From Ruania halotolerans (lineage in GTDB: Bacteria > Actinomycetota > Actinomycetes > Actinomycetales > Beutenbergiaceae): a stretch of 64,000 nucleotides of DNA. The DNA is taken from contig NZ_CP088017.1 in NCBI RefSeq assembly GCF_021049285.1, forward strand, positions 3,793,380 to 3,857,379, written 5' to 3'. Below are positions 38,616-47,025 of the stretch, piece after piece; positions within the stretch are counted from its first letter, which is position 1; each line of letters begins with the position of its first letter. The notes beneath the pieces were generated by a model. That model made no database searches. It saw only the letters and a list, made by a program, of their open reading frames with translations, and had not been told where the DNA came from. Both the position numbers and the translations under genes were made by a program.

Positions 38616-39002
38616 ATGCGCACCGGTCCCGTCCTTCCTCACACCACCGCAGAGCCCCCGGTCGATGCGACGGCCTCACCTGTCACGCTCACTCACACCG
38701 CCGCGGTCGCGCGGCTCGGGCACGCCCTCTCCGACCACACCCGCACCCGGATCCTGCTCGCACTCCGGGAAGCGCCGGCGTGCCCCTCTGACCTCGCCGA
38801 GGCGTTGGACGTCTCGCGGCAGGTGATGTCCAACCAGCTCACCTGCCTGCGCGGGTGCGGACTCGTGGAATCCGTCAAGGAAGGGCGCCGCACCTGGTAC
38901 CGGCTGGCCGATGACCACATCGCCGCCATGCTCACCGGCCTCCTCGATCTGACCCTCGCCGTGGACCCGGCCTGCTGCGGAGCGGAGTGCACCTGCTCAT
39001 GA
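38616..39002 (+). CDS. ArsR-family metal-sensing repressor
   Basis: 128 residues with winged helix-turn-helix (RLGHALSDHTRTRILLALRE; DLAEALDVSRQVMSNQLTCLRGCGLV) and a C-terminal metal-binding tail, ACCGAECTCS, containing four cysteines, plus Cys74-type positions in LTCLRGC. This suggests soft-metal (Cd/Pb/Zn) sensing, as in CmtR-like proteins. ATG 38616 has no ribosome-binding site and a -10 box 6 nt upstream: probably leaderless. It overlaps the transporter gene by 4 nt (ATGA). Confidence 0.88.
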   Translation: MRTGPVLPHTTAEPPVDATASPVTLTHTAAVARLGHALSDHTRTRILLALREAPACPSDLAEALDVSRQVMSNQLTCLRGCGLVESVKEGRRTWYRLADDHIAAMLTGLLDLTLAVDPACCGAECTCS

Positions 39003-39706
39003 CGTCACTCCCGCTCGCGCCCCGCCCGCTCGACCCTGCCCGACGCTCGGTATTGGAAGGCCGGATCCGCTGGATCGTGGCGGTGACCATCACCTACAAC
39101 GTGATCGAAGCCATCGTCGCGATCACCGCCGGCCGGATGGCTTCCTCGGCGGCTCTGGTGGGCTTCGGCCTCGACTCGGCCGTGGAAGTACTCTCCGCCG
39201 CCGCCGTGGCCTGGCAGTTCCGCGCCCCGGATCCGCACTCCCGCGAGACGATCACACTGCGAGTGATCGCGTTCTCCTTCTTCGGCCTCGCAGTGTTCGT
39301 CACGGTCGATGCGATCCGCACGCTGCTGGGTGCCGCCGAACCGGAACACTCCACGATCGGGATCGTGCTCGCCGCAGTCAGCCTGGCAGTGATGCCGATC
39401 CTCTCCTGGTTCGAACGCCGCACCGGGCGTGAACTCGGCTCCGCCTCAGCCGTGGCCGACTCCAAACAGACCCTGCTGTGCACCTATCTCTCCGCCGTGC
39501 TGCTCGCGGGCCTCATGCTCAACTCCACTCTCGGATGGACCTGGGCCGACCCGCTGGCTGCCCTCGTGATCGCCGCCGTGGCGGTGAAGGAGGGTATCGA
39601 GGCCTGGCGCGGGGACGCCTGCTGCCACGTGCCGCCGGGCACGGCCACATCGACGGCGAGCGCCACCGAGCCCGGATGCACGGACGGGTGCTGTACGTCG
39701 GACTGA
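38999..39706 (+). CDS. Cation-efflux (CDF-like) transporter
   Basis: 235 residues with six membrane helices (VTITYNVIEAIVAITAGR; ALVGFGLDSAVEVLSAAAVAW; the second and fifth helices carry the Asp pattern D-x3-E...DS of cation diffusion facilitators, and SKQTLLCTYLSAVLLAG). The Cys-rich tail (CCHVPPG ... PGCTDGCC) echoes the repressor's tail. It would export the metal sensed by the ArsR partner. ATG 38999 is coupled to the repressor stop. The short cytosolic domain of typical CDFs is missing. Confidence 0.85.
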   Translation: MTSLPLAPRPLDPARRSVLEGRIRWIVAVTITYNVIEAIVAITAGRMASSAALVGFGLDSAVEVLSAAAVAWQFRAPDPHSRETITLRVIAFSFFGLAVFVTVDAIRTLLGAAEPEHSTIGIVLAAVSLAVMPILSWFERRTGRELGSASAVADSKQTLLCTYLSAVLLAGLMLNSTLGWTWADPLAALVIAAVAVKEGIEAWRGDACCHVPPGTATSTASATEPGCTDGCCTSD

Positions 39707-39725
39707 GGCCCCTCAAGCCCTCAGC

Positions 39726-39755
39726 CGCTCACTCGCTCATTCGCTCATTCGCTCA
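39726..39755. repeat. Short tandem octamer repeat
   Basis: About 3.75 copies of CGCTCATT (first copy variant CGCTCACT) in the 97-bp gap before the sarcosine-oxidase-like gene. Probably a slippage tract with no assigned role. Confidence 0.6.
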
Positions 39756-39803
39756 GCCACTCAGGGTCTCGGGTCCCCCGGCCCTCCGGCAGACTGAACC
39801 CCG

Positions 39804-40952
39804 ATGACTTCTCTTGACGCGCCCCTGGCCGTTCTCGGACTCGGCGCCGCCGGCAGCTCTGCCCTGTGGCGTGCCGCCGCCCGCGGCGCCGACGTGATCG
39901 GATTCGAACAACACACCCCAGGGCATCCGCACGGATCCTCACACGGGCACAGCCGCCTGTTCCGCACCGCACTGGTGGAAGGTCCGCAGTACGTGGGGCT
40001 GGCCCAGCACGCCCAGCGGTTGTGGCGCGAGCTCGAGCAGGTCACCGGCACCGAGTTGCTCACGCTGTGCGGTGGCCTGTTCCTCGGCCCGGAACAGGGC
40101 CGGTTGCTGCCGCCGATCCTGGAGACGATCCGCGCTCACGACCTCCCGCACGAACTCCTGGACGCCGCAGCGGTTCGGTCCCGATTCGACCAGCACACCA
40201 TCGACGACGGCACCGCCGGTGTGCTCGATCCCGGCACCGGAGTGGTGCGCGCGGAAGCGGGGATTCACGCGGCGGTGCGGGCCGCCGTCGGGCTCGGTGC
40301 CCAGGTGCGCACCGGTGAACGAATCACTGCCGTGGAGCCGGTCGATACGGGCGTCGAGGTGCACAGCACCGGGCTCGACGGTCCGCGCACCTGGCGGTTC
40401 GGACGGGTCATCATGGCCACGGGCGCGTGGACGCCCTCGCTGCTGCCGGCGTTGACCGTGCCCATGCAGGTACGCCGCACCCTGCTCACCTGGTTCGGCG
40501 CGCCGGATGCCGCGCGCTTCGGCCCGGACCGGTTCGGGGTGTTCCTGCACGAGGCGGACGGGTACCTGGCGTGGGGTGCACCGGTGCTGGAGGGGTATGG
40601 GGTGAAGGTGGGCCTGCACGATCTGGTGGTGCCCGCCGTCGACGATCCGAGCACCAATCCGCTCGAGGTGGCCCCACACGAATGGGCCGAGGTGGCCGGG
40701 TGGGTTTCTCGACGCCTGCCGGACCTGGACGCCGGCGACGTGCGCGCCGAAGGGTGCATGTACACGCACACCCCTGATGAGGCGTTCAGCATCGGCGCCC
40801 CGGCCGCCTACCCCGGTGTGGTGCTGGCCGCCGCCTGCTCCGGGCACGGTTTCAAACACGCGACGGCGGTGGGGGACGCCGCCGCAGCCCTCGCCGTGGA
40901 CGAGGAGCCCCCAGTGGATCTGGCCCCGTTCTCCCCGGACCGCTTCAGCTGA
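39804..40952 (+). CDS. Sarcosine/N-methyltryptophan oxidase-like flavoenzyme
   Basis: 382 residues, monomeric sarcosine oxidase family. FAD fold GLGAAGSSA at 12-20, and GSSHGHSRLFR at 44-54 typical of the family. Cys318 in EGCMYTHTPDE matches the covalent flavin-binding Cys of MSOX/MTOX. SGHGFKHA near the C-terminus completes the signature. It oxidises secondary amines such as N-methyl amino acids, giving formaldehyde and H2O2. It is a stand-alone gene, convergent with the thiamine importer operon. Confidence 0.88.
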   Translation: MTSLDAPLAVLGLGAAGSSALWRAAARGADVIGFEQHTPGHPHGSSHGHSRLFRTALVEGPQYVGLAQHAQRLWRELEQVTGTELLTLCGGLFLGPEQGRLLPPILETIRAHDLPHELLDAAAVRSRFDQHTIDDGTAGVLDPGTGVVRAEAGIHAAVRAAVGLGAQVRTGERITAVEPVDTGVEVHSTGLDGPRTWRFGRVIMATGAWTPSLLPALTVPMQVRRTLLTWFGAPDAARFGPDRFGVFLHEADGYLAWGAPVLEGYGVKVGLHDLVVPAVDDPSTNPLEVAPHEWAEVAGWVSRRLPDLDAGDVRAEGCMYTHTPDEAFSIGAPAAYPGVVLAAACSGHGFKHATAVGDAAAALAVDEEPPVDLAPFSPDRFS

Positions 40953-41985
40953 GCACGACGGCGCGGGTCCTGTCGATCTGCAGGGTGACCGAATCGCCCG
41001 GGTCGAGATGACCCGTGCCGGTCACCACTGCGGTGACTTCACCCCACGCGGGCACATCCACCCGGGCCGTCGGCCTCCCGCGGCTGAACCCGGTGGCCAC
41101 CACCCGTCCGGACACCGCATCCACCACCTGTTCCCCCACCACCTGCTGACGTGGCACCACACGAGCGTCACGATCGTCCTCACCTGGGTGTGGTGACAGC
41201 TCAGCGGAGGGGGTGGCGGCAGCGAGGCCGAGCGCACCGGGACCGAGTGCAAGAGTCTGCCCGTGGTGCTCAACCACCCGGTACCCCAGAAAACGTGCGA
41301 CGTCGGCATCGCCGGGCGCGGCCCAGAGCTCGGCCGGGGTGCCGACCTGCACGAGGCGTCCCTGCCGCATCACCGCCACCCGGTCGGCCACGGCGAAGGC
41401 CTCGTCGTGATCGTGAGTCACGTACATCGCTGTGATGCCGGTGTTGGTCAGGATTCGCCGTAGCTCCACGGAGAGGTTCTCGCGCAGTTCCCGGTCCAGC
41501 GCAGAAAGCGGCTCATCCAGGAGCAGCAGCCGAGGGCGCGGTGCCAGTGCGCGAGCCAAAGCCACCCGCTGCTGCTCCCCACCGGAGAGTGAGGAGATCG
41601 GGCGGCCATCGAAGCCAGCCAGCCCCACCAGATCGAGGAGCTCGGCCACCCGGTCCACCCGTTCGGTCTGGGGCACTCGAGCCATCCGCAACCCGAACTC
41701 CACATTGCCGGCCACGTCCCGGTGCGGGAACAACTGCCCGTCCTGGAACATCAGCCCGAATCCGCGCCGATGCACCGGCACCCCAGTCAGGTCCACGCCG
41801 TCCCATCGCACAGCCCCCGCCGTCAGCGCCTCCAGACCAGCCACGGCACGCAGCAGCGAGGACTTCCCGCACCCGGACGGACCGAGCACGGCGACCACCT
41901 CACCGGCGGCGACGTCCAGATCCACCCCCGCGACCGCCGTCGTGGACCCGTACCGGACCTCGGCTCCCTGCACACTCAGCGCCAT
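40945..41985 (-). CDS. thiQ: Thiamine ABC transporter ATPase (ThiQ-like)
   Basis: 346 residues. Walker A GPSGCGKSS at 35-43, Q-loop in FGLMFQDGQLFPH, signature LSGGEQQRVALARAL, Walker B LLLLDEPLSALD, H-loop YVTHDHDEA, plus a C-terminal TOBE-like extension (GEVTAVVTGTGHLDPGDSVTL). It powers the adjacent fused permease. ATG 41985 has GGAGGTG. Last gene of an operon headed by a TPP riboswitch, which supports thiamine as substrate. Its stop overlaps the end of the convergent oxidase gene by 8 nt. Confidence 0.88.
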   Translation of the reverse strand: MALSVQGAEVRYGSTTAVAGVDLDVAAGEVVAVLGPSGCGKSSLLRAVAGLEALTAGAVRWDGVDLTGVPVHRRGFGLMFQDGQLFPHRDVAGNVEFGLRMARVPQTERVDRVAELLDLVGLAGFDGRPISSLSGGEQQRVALARALAPRPRLLLLDEPLSALDRELRENLSVELRRILTNTGITAMYVTHDHDEAFAVADRVAVMRQGRLVQVGTPAELWAAPGDADVARFLGYRVVEHHGQTLALGPGALGLAAATPSAELSPHPGEDDRDARVVPRQQVVGEQVVDAVSGRVVATGFSRGRPTARVDVPAWGEVTAVVTGTGHLDPGDSVTLQIDRTRAVVLS

Positions 41986-42063
41986 CGATCCACCTCCATC
42001 ACGCGTTGCCACATTCTGTTGCCCCGGCCACGCACCGAGCGACAGATCGGGGCAATGCACCAC

Positions 42064-43788
42064 CTAGAGCTCACCGGCGTGCTCCCCTCGCAGACGTTCC
42101 GCGAGCCCCATCACTCCTGCAGTGAGCAGAGCGAGCAGCACCGACGCCGCGAGCGCCATCCCGTAGTTCTCCGCTCCGGGGCGCCCGATCAGGCGGAAGA
42201 TGACCACAGGCAGGGTGGGCCGGTCCGGGCGGGCGAGGAACGCCGTGGCCCCGAACTCCCCGAGGGAGACGGCGAAGGCGAACCCGATCGCCAGACCCGC
42301 CGAGCGGATCAGGAACGGCAGATCCACGGCCGTCAGCACCCGGCCCGGGGAGGCACCGAGCACGGCCGCAACCTCTCGCAGGCGCGGGTCGATCGCGCGC
42401 AGCACCGGCAGCACCACCCGGACCACCAGCGGCATCGCCACGATCGCCTGCGCGATCGGGATCAGCACCGGCGAGGAGCGCAGATCCAGCGGCGGCGTAT
42501 CCAGGCTGATCAGGAACCCGAATCCCACAGTCACGGCGGACACCCCGAGCGGGAGCATCACCAGGCCGTCCATCCATCCGATCGCACGGCGTGCGGCCAG
42601 GTGGCGCGGCCGGCGGGAGAGCACCAGCGCCACCAGCACGCCCATCACCACGGCCAGCACCGTGGCGTCCACGGCGATTCGCAGCGAGTTCGCAGCTGCC
42701 TCCCACACCGTCACGGTGAGGGCGTTGTCGCCGCCCGTGGTGCCGAGCGCCACGTAGTTGCCCAGGCCCCAGCCCGACGGCGTCCGGAGCGACCGGACCA
42801 CCAACGTTGCGATGGGCAGCAGTACCAGCAGGCCCACCACGACGGCGGTCGCGGCAGTGGGCAGCAGATCGGGCCCTGGCCGGTGGTGCTGCCACAACCG
42901 GAGCGGGGTGGGCCTGGTGCTGGTCGACTGCAGCCGGAGGGCGCGTTCACGCCGGTGCCTGGCCCGGGAGAACAGGGCCAGCGAGCCGGCCACCACCACC
43001 AACTGCGCCACGGAGAGCACGGCGGCGGTGCGCAGATCGAGGAACTGGGTGGTCTGGATCCAGATCTCGGTCTCGATGGTGCCGAACTGCACCCCACCGA
43101 GCACGAGCACCACCCCGAATGCGGTGGCGCAGAACAGGAACACCACGGAGGCGGCCGAGGCGATCGCGGGCATCAGCGCCGGCAGCGTCACGCCGAGGAA
43201 GGCACGGGCCGGGGAGGCGCCGAGCGCCCGTGCGGCCTGCTCGGTGCGCGGATCGAGCCGCTCCCACAGCCCCCCGACCGTGCGCACCACCACGGCGTAG
43301 TTGAAGAACACCAGCGCGAGCACGATCGCGGCGAACGTGCCGTCCAGGCCGAGGAAGCCTAGCGGGCCGGAGTCGGCGAGCAGGGTGCGAAATGCCACGC
43401 CCACCACGACGGTCGGCAGCACGAAGGGCACCGTCACCACGGCGCGCAGCACCGCGCGGCCGGGAAAGTCGCGGCGGTAGAGCACATAGGCGCCGGGGAT
43501 CCCGAGCAGCACTGCACCGGCGGTGCCGAGCACCGCCTGGGTGAGGGTGAGGCGGATGATCCGCCACGTGCGCGGGCGCGAGAACACCTCCGCGAATCCG
43601 CCGAGGTCGAGCATGCCGTCTGTGACGAACCCGCGGGCAATCAGGGAGGCGACCGGGTAGCCGAAGAAGACGCCGAGGAAGATCAGCGGGACGGCCGCGG
43701 CGAGCCCCCAGACGAGCCCCCGCGCAGCTCCGACACCCCGCCACCGACCGCCACGAACCCGACCGCTGCCGGGGCGGGGCGAGCTCAC
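42064..43788 (-). CDS. thiP: Thiamine ABC transporter permease, fused (ThiP-like)
   Basis: 574 residues, twelve membrane segments as two tandem permease halves, each with an EAA loop (EQAARALGASPARAFLGVTLP; LREVAAVLGASPGRVLTAVDLP). This is the FbpB/ThiP architecture. I chose GTG 43788 because it overlaps the ThiB stop by 4 nt (GTGA). A longer frame to 43821 would run further into the binding-protein gene. It translocates thiamine or TPP from ThiB across the membrane. Confidence 0.9.
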   Translation of the reverse strand: MSSPRPGSGRVRGGRWRGVGAARGLVWGLAAAVPLIFLGVFFGYPVASLIARGFVTDGMLDLGGFAEVFSRPRTWRIIRLTLTQAVLGTAGAVLLGIPGAYVLYRRDFPGRAVLRAVVTVPFVLPTVVVGVAFRTLLADSGPLGFLGLDGTFAAIVLALVFFNYAVVVRTVGGLWERLDPRTEQAARALGASPARAFLGVTLPALMPAIASAASVVFLFCATAFGVVLVLGGVQFGTIETEIWIQTTQFLDLRTAAVLSVAQLVVVAGSLALFSRARHRRERALRLQSTSTRPTPLRLWQHHRPGPDLLPTAATAVVVGLLVLLPIATLVVRSLRTPSGWGLGNYVALGTTGGDNALTVTVWEAAANSLRIAVDATVLAVVMGVLVALVLSRRPRHLAARRAIGWMDGLVMLPLGVSAVTVGFGFLISLDTPPLDLRSSPVLIPIAQAIVAMPLVVRVVLPVLRAIDPRLREVAAVLGASPGRVLTAVDLPFLIRSAGLAIGFAFAVSLGEFGATAFLARPDRPTLPVVIFRLIGRPGAENYGMALAASVLLALLTAGVMGLAERLRGEHAGEL

Positions 43789-44957
43789 CCGATGACCGTC
43801 GCCGTCCATTCCTGGATCCACTCGTCGCGGTGGGCGTCGATCTCGGCTGGGTCGACGGAGTGCGGGTCCTCGGCAAGCGGGGCGAACTGCGTCCAGGACT
43901 CCGGCAACTCGACCTGGTCGTTGACCGGGTAGACGTACATCTGCTCCGGGATGTCGGCCTGCACCTCATCGGAGAGGAGGAAGTCGATGAACGCCTGCCC
44001 GCCCTCGGGGTTCGCCGCTCCGGCGATGACACCGGCGTATTCGATCTGCCGGAAGCAGGTACTCAGCAGGGCGCCCGTGGGTGCCTCGGTCTCACCCTCG
44101 GCTACCTCGAACGCCGGGGAGGTGGAGTAGGAGAGCACGATCGGCCGGTCCCCTTCCCCGGCGGAACCGGAGAAGTCCACCGAGTAGGCATCCGACCAGC
44201 CGTCCACCACCTTGAGGCCATTGTCGGCGAGCCCTTCCCAGTACTCGAGCCACCCGTCCTCACCGAACGCTCCGACCGTGGCGAGCAGGAAGGCCAGACC
44301 GGGGGACGACGTCGCCGGGTTGGTGACCACGAGGAGATCCTCGTATTGCTCCTCGAGCAGATCCTCGAAGGTCTCCGGTTCGTCGATTCCGGCCTCGGCG
44401 AACCACTCGTGGTCCACGTTCAAGCACACATCGCCGATGTCGATCGGGGTGAGCGCGTCCGAACCCTCGACCAGGTACTCCTCGGCGCTGGCCGGAAGCG
44501 CGGGCGAGGTGTAGGACTCGAACACGCCCTCCTCGAGGGCACGGCTGGCGAAGGAGTTGTCCACTCCGTAGGCAACGTCGCCGAGCGGGGAGTCCGCGGT
44601 GAGGATGAGCTGGTTCACCAACGCACCGCCGTCACCGGGAGCGGAGAGCTCCACCGTGTACCCGGATTCGGCCTCGAAATCGGCGATCAGTTCCTCCGAG
44701 ACGTGGAAGGAGTCGTGCGTGACCACCTGCACCACGCCGCCACCCTCGCCGTCAGAGTCCTCGCTCCCGGTGCCAGTGCCGGAGTCCGAACCCGTGCCGA
44801 TCACCGAGCAACCGGCCAGCGCAAGCGCCGCCACGCCGGCGAGCCCAGCGCGACCAGCGAACCGGGCCACCCCCCGTCGACCGAGCGCTGGGTTGTGCGG
44901 CATAGGTGAACCCGGACGCCGCAGAAGCCAGCGTTCGGCGCTGTGGATCGTGGGCAT
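43785..44957 (-). CDS. thiB: Thiamine-binding lipoprotein (ThiB-like)
   Basis: 390 residues. A long basic leader ends in the lipobox LALAGC (Cys50), followed by an Asp/Ser/Gly linker and a family 1 binding fold with ThiB features (VVQVVTHDSFHVSEELIADF; GALVNQLILTADSPLGDVAYGVDN; DVCLNVDHEWF; GQAFIDFLLSDEVQADIPEQMYVYPV). A second in-frame ATG at residue 19 gives a normal-length signal. ATG 44957 has AAGGAGG at 6 nt, placed inside a hairpin that can hide it. First gene after the TPP riboswitch. Confidence 0.92.
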   Translation of the reverse strand: MPTIHSAERWLLRRPGSPMPHNPALGRRGVARFAGRAGLAGVAALALAGCSVIGTGSDSGTGTGSEDSDGEGGGVVQVVTHDSFHVSEELIADFEAESGYTVELSAPGDGGALVNQLILTADSPLGDVAYGVDNSFASRALEEGVFESYTSPALPASAEEYLVEGSDALTPIDIGDVCLNVDHEWFAEAGIDEPETFEDLLEEQYEDLLVVTNPATSSPGLAFLLATVGAFGEDGWLEYWEGLADNGLKVVDGWSDAYSVDFSGSAGEGDRPIVLSYSTSPAFEVAEGETEAPTGALLSTCFRQIEYAGVIAGAANPEGGQAFIDFLLSDEVQADIPEQMYVYPVNDQVELPESWTQFAPLAEDPHSVDPAEIDAHRDEWIQEWTATVIG

Positions 44958-44963
44958 AGTTGT

Positions 44964-44983
44964 CCTCCTTGTGAGTAAGGAGG
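44964..44983 (-). promoter_or_regulatory. Hairpin sequestering the thiB ribosome-binding site
   Basis: On the transcript, CCTCCTT and AAGGAGG form a perfect 7-bp stem with a 6-nt loop (ACTCAC). The right arm is the Shine-Dalgarno sequence of thiB. It lies about 20 nt after the TPP aptamer, so ligand binding probably favours this hairpin and switches off translation. Confidence 0.8.
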
Positions 44984-45002
44984 GGTAATGAGAGAAAGCT
45001 CG

Positions 45003-45081
45003 ACTTCCTTCGCCGGTGCTAACCGGTGCAGGTTCGAGGGTCTGCGGCGAACCGCACTCTCAGCGCTTGAGCGCTCCCCTG
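45003..45081 (-). ncRNA. TPP riboswitch (THI element)
   Basis: The minus-strand leader of the thiBPQ operon has the TPP aptamer core in order: AGGGGAGC at the 5' end, GCTGAGAGTGCGG ... CCGCAGACCCTCGAACCTG, then CACCGG-TTAG-CACCGG and GCGAAGGAA. The CTGAGA and ACCTG elements bind the pyrimidine and pyrophosphate ends of thiamine pyrophosphate. It is followed by a Shine-Dalgarno-sequestering hairpin, indicating translational control of thiamine uptake. Confidence 0.93.
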
Positions 45082-45293
45082 TCGTGTCCGATTACGGTAC
45101 ACCGCAGCCGGAACCCTGCATGCACGGGGTGCGGGCCTGGTCGGTCGCCCGCTCGTCACTCTGCGACCACGTGCGGTGACGAGAGTTCGGGCTGCTGCGC
45201 CGCCGAAGGAATGACCCAGCCGGTGAATGGGTGACTTCGCACCCGCGGGGCTAGGGTGGGGCCAGGCGGAACACCCGATCTGAGGAGTCGCAG

Positions 45294-45548
45294 ATGAACG
45301 TCCAGAAGGTGGTCACCACGGTGGCGGCGATCGCAGCTGGTTTCGCAGCCAACAAGCTGCTGACTGTGGGCTGGAAAGCCGCAACCGGGCACGCTCCTCC
45401 GTCCGGCGACGCCGACGATGACGAGGCGAGCCTCGGCGAGCTGGTGATATTCGCCGCGGTGAGCGGCGCGGTCATCGCGTTCTCGCGCATCATCGCCTCC
45501 CGCGGCGCCAGCAAGTGGCTCAGCGGCGGCGAGATCGCCAAGACCTGA
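45294..45548 (+). CDS. DUF4235 small membrane protein
   Basis: 84 residues with two hydrophobic stretches (TTVAAIAAGFAANKLLTVGW; ELVIFAAVSGAVIAFSRIIAS) separated by an Asp-rich hinge, the DUF4235 pattern found in many actinobacteria. The function is unknown. ATG 45294 follows AGGAG. It converges on the Mrp operon. Confidence 0.85.
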   Translation: MNVQKVVTTVAAIAAGFAANKLLTVGWKAATGHAPPSGDADDDEASLGELVIFAAVSGAVIAFSRIIASRGASKWLSGGEIAKT

Positions 45549-45659
45549 GCATTCCGGGAGGGACACATCCCTCGGTATTGGCCCTGGTGAACCATCAGGA
45601 AGCCGCTGGGGCGCCCGCACCCCAGCGAGGTGTCGGCAGTCAGGTGCCGTGCTCAGGTG

Positions 45660-46016
45660 TCAGTGTTCGTCGCGCAATCGCGCGGCTTCCAGATCTTCGG
45701 TGAGTTCATCCGCAACAAGCAGGTCGGAGCGGATCTTCCCGGTGCGATAACCGGCCCGGCCCACCATGTGCGCCGCCACCGGCGCCGTGATCAGCTGGAA
45801 GATCACCACCAGGGTCACCTTCCAGGTGATCTGGCTGGAACCCAACCCGACGGCGAGGCCCGCCATCATCAGCATCAGCCCGAGCACCTGGGGTTTGGTG
45901 GCCGCGTGCATCCGCGCCAGGAGGTCGGGAAAGCGGGCAATGCCGATCGCCGCGACGAGTGTGAGGGCAGCGCCGCTGATCATGCAGACCGAGACGATCA
46001 CCTGAGCGAGAGTCAT
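45660..46016 (-). CDS. mnhG: Na+/H+ antiporter subunit MrpG/MnhG
   Basis: 118 residues with three membrane helices and MrpG motifs (GIARFPDLLARMHAATKPQVLGLML). It is the last gene of the six-gene Mrp operon and starts in a 4-nt overlap with mrpF. Part of the multi-subunit membrane complex that exchanges cytoplasmic Na+ for external H+, giving pH and salt tolerance. Confidence 0.92.
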   Translation of the reverse strand: MTLAQVIVSVCMISGAALTLVAAIGIARFPDLLARMHAATKPQVLGLMLMMAGLAVGLGSSQITWKVTLVVIFQLITAPVAAHMVGRAGYRTGKIRSDLLVADELTEDLEAARLRDEH

Positions 46017-46441
46017 GCGTCCTTCCCCCGTTCATCGCCATTCGAGGACTCCGCCGTTGACGCCGCCGACTCGCGCGATCTGCTCGACCCACTGGAGTCA
46101 TCACCCTCCTGAGCCTCGCGCTCGCGCTCCCGTTCATCGGCCTTCGCCGCCTCGGCCGGGGTGAGGATTCGCCGCTCATCCTCGGGTTCAGCCGCCGCGA
46201 ACCGCGCGAGCGTGACCGAACCGACAAATCCAACCAGTGCGAGCACGGTCAGCACGAGCACCAGGTCTTCCCGGCCGAACCACAACGACACCAACGCGAG
46301 GCAGCCGATCATCACGGCCACCAGCACGTCGAGGCCCACCACCCGATCGAGCATGCTTGGCCCCCGCTCGATCCGGCCCACCACGATCACGGCGGACACG
46401 GTGAGCAGCACACCGCAGATCACCATCACGATCGGGCTCAT
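46013..46441 (-). CDS. mnhF: Na+/H+ antiporter subunit MrpF/MnhF with long charged tail
   Basis: 142 residues. The first 85 match MrpF (three helices; RGPSMLDRVVGLDVLVAV). The remaining ~55 residues are a highly charged tail (EDERRILTPAEAAKADERER ...) rich in Glu, Arg, Ser and Asp that standard MrpF proteins, about 90 residues, lack. It overlaps both neighbours by 4 nt. Confidence 0.9.
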   Translation of the reverse strand: MSPIVMVICGVLLTVSAVIVVGRIERGPSMLDRVVGLDVLVAVMIGCLALVSLWFGREDLVLVLTVLALVGFVGSVTLARFAAAEPEDERRILTPAEAAKADEREREREAQEGDDSSGSSRSRESAASTAESSNGDERGKDA

Positions 46442-47025
46442 GCTGACTTCTCCTCACTGGTGCGGCGCCACCGCTTCCACGGGCGGGGTGCGATCTCGGC
46501 CGCCGCGATGTCCGCATCGCTCGCGAGCGCGTACATCACCCACTTCTCCTGCCGGAGCACATGCTGGCGGGCCTTCTCCAGCGCACCGTCCTTCGTGGCC
46601 TCGAGCACGTGCAGGTACACGGTGCCGGTGAGGCGGTGGGCCTCCACCACGATGGAGCCGGGGATGAGCGAGGTGAGTTCCGCCGTCAGGGTGAGAACGA
46701 GGTCGGATTCGGATCGTAGCTGCACGCGGATCACAGCCCCGTGCGGGGTGCTGTGTAACCGGAGCGCCTGGATCGCCACCGAGATCGAGGCGTGCACGAT
46801 GTCCCAGAGGAAGGCGCCGATCAGGATGGCCGTCCCGATCACGGACCACCGGCCATCGAAGCCGACCTTCGGCATCGGGAACACCCGCAACAACAGGAAG
46901 CTCACGATCAGCCCGGTGAACACGTTCGCCACACTCGCCTCGCCCCACAGCAACACCCAGACGAGGGCCATCCAGATCGCCATCGGCCAGCGGCGCAACC
47001 AGTCCCATCGATTCGAGGCCTTCAT
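46438..47025 (-). CDS. mnhE: Na+/H+ antiporter subunit MrpE/MnhE
   Basis: 195 residues with N-terminal membrane helices (MAIWMALVWVLLWGEASVANVFTG) and a cytosolic domain (LTAELTSLIPGSIVVEAHRLTGTVYLHVL, the MrpE hallmark around GSIVVE). ATG 47025 overlaps mrpD by 4 nt. Structural subunit of the Mrp complex. Confidence 0.9.
   Translation of the reverse strand: MKASNRWDWLRRWPMAIWMALVWVLLWGEASVANVFTGLIVSFLLLRVFPMPKVGFDGRWSVIGTAILIGAFLWDIVHASISVAIQALRLHSTPHGAVIRVQLRSESDLVLTLTAELTSLIPGSIVVEAHRLTGTVYLHVLEATKDGALEKARQHVLRQEKWVMYALASDADIAAAEIAPRPWKRWRRTSEEKSA

Noticed and set aside
39726-39755. Tandem octamers as a possible CRISPR or iteron array
   Set aside because: Only about four 8-bp units with no spacers and no adjacent cas or replication gene.
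45554-45575. GAGGGA-CACA-TCCCTC hairpin after DUF4235 as a terminator
   Set aside because: Only 6 bp of stem and no T-tract; too weak to list as a feature.
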